From positions 1 to 16,749 of the forward strand of contig JASLBS010000015.1 of NCBI GenBank assembly GCA_030146405.1: 16,749 bases of DNA, in the 5' to 3' direction. This document shows, one piece after another, positions 14,479 through 16,749 of the stretch; the first letter of the stretch is position 1, and each line of letters starts with the position of its first letter. This DNA comes from Arthrobacter sp. (GTDB taxonomy: Bacteria; Actinomycetota; Actinomycetes; Actinomycetales; Micrococcaceae). The position numbers and the translations under genes were made by a program. A model generated the notes under the pieces. That model worked only from the letters and a program-made list of their open reading frames with translations. It had not been told where the DNA came from and did no database searches.

Positions 14479-15503
14479 TGGGTCTGTTCTCCGGGCCGCT
14501 GCCACTCGTCCCGCCGTCGTCACGCAGGAAGGGTGAGGGGCAGGGGAGCAGTCCCTCCGTGGTGGCCCTCGGCGGCGGGCACGGACTCTCGGCGTCGCTC
14601 TCCGCCCTCCGGCTCCTGACCCAGGAGCTCACCGCCGTGGTCACGGTGGCGGACGATGGCGGTTCCTCGGGCCGCCTGCGACGCGAACTCGGGGTGCTGC
14701 CTCCCGGGGACCTCCGGATGGCGTTGGCCGCCCTGTGCGACGACACCGACTGGGGACGCACGTGGCGCGATGTCATGCAGCACCGTTTCACCTCCCAGGA
14801 GGGGATGGAGGGCTCGCTCGACGACCACGCGATGGGGAACCTGCTGATCGTGACACTGTGGGAGCTGCTCGGGGATCCCGTGGCGGGCCTGCAGTGGGCC
14901 GGTGCGCTGCTCGGCGCCCGCGGCCGGGTGCTGCCCATGGCGAGCGTCCCGCTCACTATCGAGGGGGACGTGCTGAGCGAGGTGGACGGCTCCCTCAGGG
15001 TCAGGACGGTGACCGGGCAGGCGCAACTCGCCGTCGCGGCCGAGGTCGGCAATGTGAGCAAGGTCCGCCTCCTGCCCGAGGGGGCGCCGGCGTGCGAGGA
15101 CGCGCTCGAAGCCGTGGAACTCGCCGACTGGGTGATTCTCGGCCCCGGCTCCTGGTACACGTCGGTGCTGCCCCACCTGTTGCTCCCCGATCTGCGGGAC
15201 GCCCTCTGCCGCACCTCCGCCAAGCGCTGCCTCACCATGAACCTGAGCAACGACACCAAGGAGACGCAGGGGATGACCGCCGTGGACCACCTGAACGTGA
15301 TCTCGCGGTACGCCCCCGATCTCACCGTGGACGTCGTCCTCGTCGACCCGTCCGTGGTGACGGACCGGGCGGCCTTCGAACGGGCCGCCGAGGGGATGGG
15401 AGGCCGTGCCGTCTTCGGTACAGTGGGAGCTTCGACCGGCAAGCCCGTGCATGACCCGTTGCGGTTGGCAACGTCCTACAAGGACATGTTCGGGGAGAAC
15501 TAG
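14478..15503 (+). CDS. yvcK: Gluconeogenesis factor YvcK/GlmR (CuvA) family protein
   Basis: The 341-residue protein has a Rossmann-like CofD/UPF0052 fold. VVALGGGHGLSASL (28-41) is the nucleotide-binding loop; ADDGGSSGRLR (58-68), PPGDLRMAL (75-83), GNLLI (120-124) and LGPGSWYTS (221-229) are the family's conserved blocks. Members bind UDP-sugars and route carbon into peptidoglycan precursors. In M. tuberculosis the homologue CuvA acts at growth sites, and loss in B. subtilis blocks growth on gluconeogenic carbon sources. The N-terminal 25 residues are a basic, variable extension. GTG 14478 overlaps the rapZ stop by one base (TAGTG), indicating translational coupling; a start a few codons later cannot be excluded. 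The stop TAG overlaps the whiA Shine-Dalgarno sequence. Confidence 0.95.
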   Translation: MGLFSGPLPLVPPSSRRKGEGQGSSPSVVALGGGHGLSASLSALRLLTQELTAVVTVADDGGSSGRLRRELGVLPPGDLRMALAALCDDTDWGRTWRDVMQHRFTSQEGMEGSLDDHAMGNLLIVTLWELLGDPVAGLQWAGALLGARGRVLPMASVPLTIEGDVLSEVDGSLRVRTVTGQAQLAVAAEVGNVSKVRLLPEGAPACEDALEAVELADWVILGPGSWYTSVLPHLLLPDLRDALCRTSAKRCLTMNLSNDTKETQGMTAVDHLNVISRYAPDLTVDVVLVDPSVVTDRAAFERAAEGMGGRAVFGTVGASTGKPVHDPLRLATSYKDMFGEN

Positions 15504-15506
15504 GAG
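15502..15506 (+). promoter_or_regulatory. Shine-Dalgarno sequence of whiA within the yvcK stop
   Basis: AGGAG uses the last two bases of the yvcK TAG stop and lies seven bases before GTG 15514. This fixes the whiA start and ties its translation to the end of yvcK translation. Confidence 0.75.
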
Positions 15507-15513
15507 TGTATCT

Positions 15514-16494
15514 GTGGCCCTGACCGCCGACGTCAAAGAGGAGCTGTCCCACCTCGACGTGAAGAAGTCCTCGGTGCGCAAGGCCGAAGTGTCGGCTCTG
15601 CTGAGATTCGCCGGTGGTCTCCACATCATCTCCGGCCGGATCGTCATCGAGGCCGAGGTCGATCTCGCGTCGACGGCGCGGCGGCTCCGCTCCGCCATCG
15701 CCGAGGTCTACGGACACGGTAGCGACATCATGGTGGTCACCGGTGGCGGCCTGAAGCGGGGGAACCGCTACGTGGTCCGCGTGGTGCGCGACGGCGAGTC
15801 CCTGGCACGCCAGACCGGACTGCTGGACAGCCGCGGCCGCCCTGTGCGCGGTCTGCCGTCCGCCGTCGTGAACGGCTCGACGGCCGACGCGGAAGCGGTG
15901 TGGCGGGGAGCCTTCCTCGCACACGGCTCGCTCACCGAACCCGGTCGGTCCTCCTCCCTCGAGGTGACCTGCCCCGGGCCCGAGTCCGCCCTGGCCCTCG
16001 TCGGCGCGGCGCGCCGCCTCGACATCGCCGCGAAGGCCCGGGAAGTACGCGGCGTGGATCGCGTGGTCATCCGGGACGGCGACACGATCGCCGCCCTCCT
16101 GACCCGGATGGGTGCCCACGATGCCCTGATGGTGTGGGAGGAACGCCGAATGCGCAAGGAGGTGCGTGCCACCGCCAACCGCCTGGCCAACTTCGACGAC
16201 GCCAACCTGCGCCGCTCCGCACAGGCCGCGGTCGCCGCCGGTGCGCGGGTGGAGCGCGCTCTGGAGATCCTCGGCGAGACGGTGCCGGAGCACCTCCGCT
16301 ACGCGGGTGAGCTACGCGTGGCGCACAAGCAGTCGAGCCTCGACGAACTCGGTCACCTCGCGGACCCGCCGATGACGAAGGATGCCATCGCCGGACGCAT
16401 CCGACGGCTGCTCGCCATGGCCGACAAGCGGGCCACCGACCTCGGGATCCCGGGGACCGACGCAAATGTCACCGCCGACATGCTCGACGAGTGA
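15514..16494 (+). CDS. whiA: DNA-binding protein WhiA, cell division and sporulation regulator
   Basis: The 326-residue protein begins with the family start MALTADVKEEL. Its N-terminal part is the degenerate LAGLIDADG homing-endonuclease fold (about 20-210), with AEVSALLRFAGG and VTGGGLKRGNRYVVRV visible. The C-terminal helix-turn-helix is at about 274-300 (SSLDELGHLA to AIAGRIRRLL). The nuclease acidic residues are not evident, as is typical. In Streptomyces WhiA works with WhiB to start sporulation septation; in non-sporulating bacteria it affects division and chromosome segregation. GTG 15514 is chosen from the Shine-Dalgarno sequence and the conserved start; a longer in-frame reading from 15406 lies within yvcK and is not conserved. 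It is the last gene of the rapZ-yvcK-whiA operon. Confidence 0.96.
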   Translation: MALTADVKEELSHLDVKKSSVRKAEVSALLRFAGGLHIISGRIVIEAEVDLASTARRLRSAIAEVYGHGSDIMVVTGGGLKRGNRYVVRVVRDGESLARQTGLLDSRGRPVRGLPSAVVNGSTADAEAVWRGAFLAHGSLTEPGRSSSLEVTCPGPESALALVGAARRLDIAAKAREVRGVDRVVIRDGDTIAALLTRMGAHDALMVWEERRMRKEVRATANRLANFDDANLRRSAQAAVAAGARVERALEILGETVPEHLRYAGELRVAHKQSSLDELGHLADPPMTKDAIAGRIRRLLAMADKRATDLGIPGTDANVTADMLDE

Positions 16495-16502
16495 TGAGTG
16501 CA

Positions 16503-16508
16503 TAGGAT
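16503..16508 (+). promoter_or_regulatory. Candidate -10 box of the superoxide dismutase gene
   Basis: TAGGAT lies 8 nt after the whiA stop and matches the uvrC -10 box. It predicts a leader of close to 100 nt, consistent with the Shine-Dalgarno sequence in front of sod. No -35 match is clear. Confidence 0.4.
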
Positions 16509-16551
16509 GGAACAGCAAGCCCGCTTCTGATTGGGCGGAACGCCGGCGGTG

Positions 16552-16570
16552 CGGACCCCGAGAGGGGCCG
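16552..16570 (+). other. GNRA-capped hairpin in the sod leader
   Basis: CGG-A-CCCC and GGGG-CCG form a seven-base-pair stem with one bulged A and the tetraloop GAGA (16560-16563). Two G-T wobble pairs may extend it. It lies between whiA and sod and could be a 5' leader element or a weak whiA terminator; no T-run follows. Confidence 0.45.
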
Positions 16571-16601
16571 TGGACCGCGCGGGCACCCGAGACCACTACC
16601 T

Positions 16602-16607
16602 GGAGGA
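16602..16607 (+). promoter_or_regulatory. Shine-Dalgarno sequence of sod
   Basis: GGAGGA lies four bases before GTG 16612 and supports that codon as the start of superoxide dismutase. Confidence 0.75.
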
Positions 16608-16611
16608 TCAC

Positions 16612-16749
16612 GTGAGCGAATACGTACTGCCGGATCTTGACTACGACTACGCGGCCCTGGAGCCGCACATCTCCGGCCGGATCATGGAACTGCACCACTC
16701 CAAGCACCAGGCCACCTACGTCAAGGGCGCCAACGACGCCCTCGCCCAA
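16612..16749 (+). CDS. Fe/Mn superoxide dismutase (N-terminal part, cut by window edge)
   Basis: Only the first 46 codons are present, ending at the window edge in frame. The translation begins MSEYVLPDLDYDYAALEPH and continues into ISGRIMELHHSKHQATYV, the N-terminal hairpin domain signature of iron/manganese superoxide dismutases. His28 corresponds to the first metal ligand, and His32 and Tyr36 to the conserved active-site His and second-sphere Tyr. The enzyme disproportionates superoxide to oxygen and hydrogen peroxide in the cytoplasm. Metal preference cannot be judged because the deciding residues lie downstream. GTG 16612 is fixed by GGAGGA just before it. The gene follows whiA by 117 nt and has its own candidate promoter and a structured leader. 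Confidence 0.93.
   Translation, partial: MSEYVLPDLDYDYAALEPHISGRIMELHHSKHQATYVKGANDALAQ

Noticed and set aside
15406..15513. Extended whiA start inside yvcK
   Set aside because: The added 36 residues are an out-of-frame reading of conserved yvcK sequence, and the Shine-Dalgarno AGGAG points to GTG 15514.
1..16749. CRISPR arrays, tRNA or rRNA genes, transposases, phage genes, toxin-antitoxin or defence systems
   Set aside because: I looked for regular repeats, cloverleaf-like sequences and the relevant protein motifs in gaps and frames and saw none. Coding composition looks uniform, and the gene content is ordinary chromosomal housekeeping.

Overview
The window is about 16.7 kb of high-GC DNA with dense coding, many GTG starts and TANNNT-type -10 boxes. 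It looks like a piece of an actinobacterial chromosome. The block uvrC-rapZ-yvcK-whiA has the same order as in Mycobacterium and Streptomyces. The protein sequences, and a Fe/Mn superoxide dismutase directly after whiA, suggest Micrococcaceae (Arthrobacter-like). That placement is inferred from memory of families, not from a search.

Layout. At the left edge (1-486, +) lies the C-terminal half of a TerC-family membrane protein. Convergent to it is a minus-strand group: a Ski2-like DExH helicase (4938-2398), an SSAT-like GNAT acetyltransferase (2361-1885) and an S33 prolyl-aminopeptidase-like hydrolase (1888-566). The last two are joined by an ATGA overlap. Divergent from the helicase is a trans-aconitate 2-methyltransferase (4979-5752, +). 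A metallo-beta-lactamase-fold hydrolase (6425-5787, -) is divergent from a small GntR regulator (6574-6951, +). Then come uvrA (7037-9943), a HAD phosphatase overlapping a PlsC-type acyltransferase (10036-11356), uvrC (11452-13476), the overlapping rapZ-yvcK-whiA operon (13579-16494) and the first 46 codons of a superoxide dismutase (16612 to the edge).

How the genes work together. uvrA and uvrC encode two of the three subunits of the nucleotide-excision-repair nuclease; uvrB is not in the window. uvrA has a LexA-type SOS box over its promoter and a strong hairpin after its stop. The rapZ-yvcK-whiA trio links nucleotide and UDP-sugar sensing, cell-wall metabolism and cell division. The HAD/PlsC pair probably serves phosphate-ester and phospholipid metabolism. 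The remaining genes look like independent metabolic or housekeeping units.

Regulation is the most informative layer. Six genes (the GNAT, helicase, methyltransferase, MBL hydrolase, uvrA and uvrC) have a TANNNT box ending 5-9 nt before the start codon, which predicts leaderless or near-leaderless mRNAs. gntR, plsC, whiA and sod instead have clear Shine-Dalgarno sequences. A perfect 10-bp inverted repeat overlaps the gntR -10 box and is a candidate operator. I saw no tRNA, rRNA, CRISPR, insertion sequence, phage or plasmid signal and no new multi-gene system. No gene-free stretch exceeds 300 bases; the longest is 148 nt, between the MBL gene and gntR.
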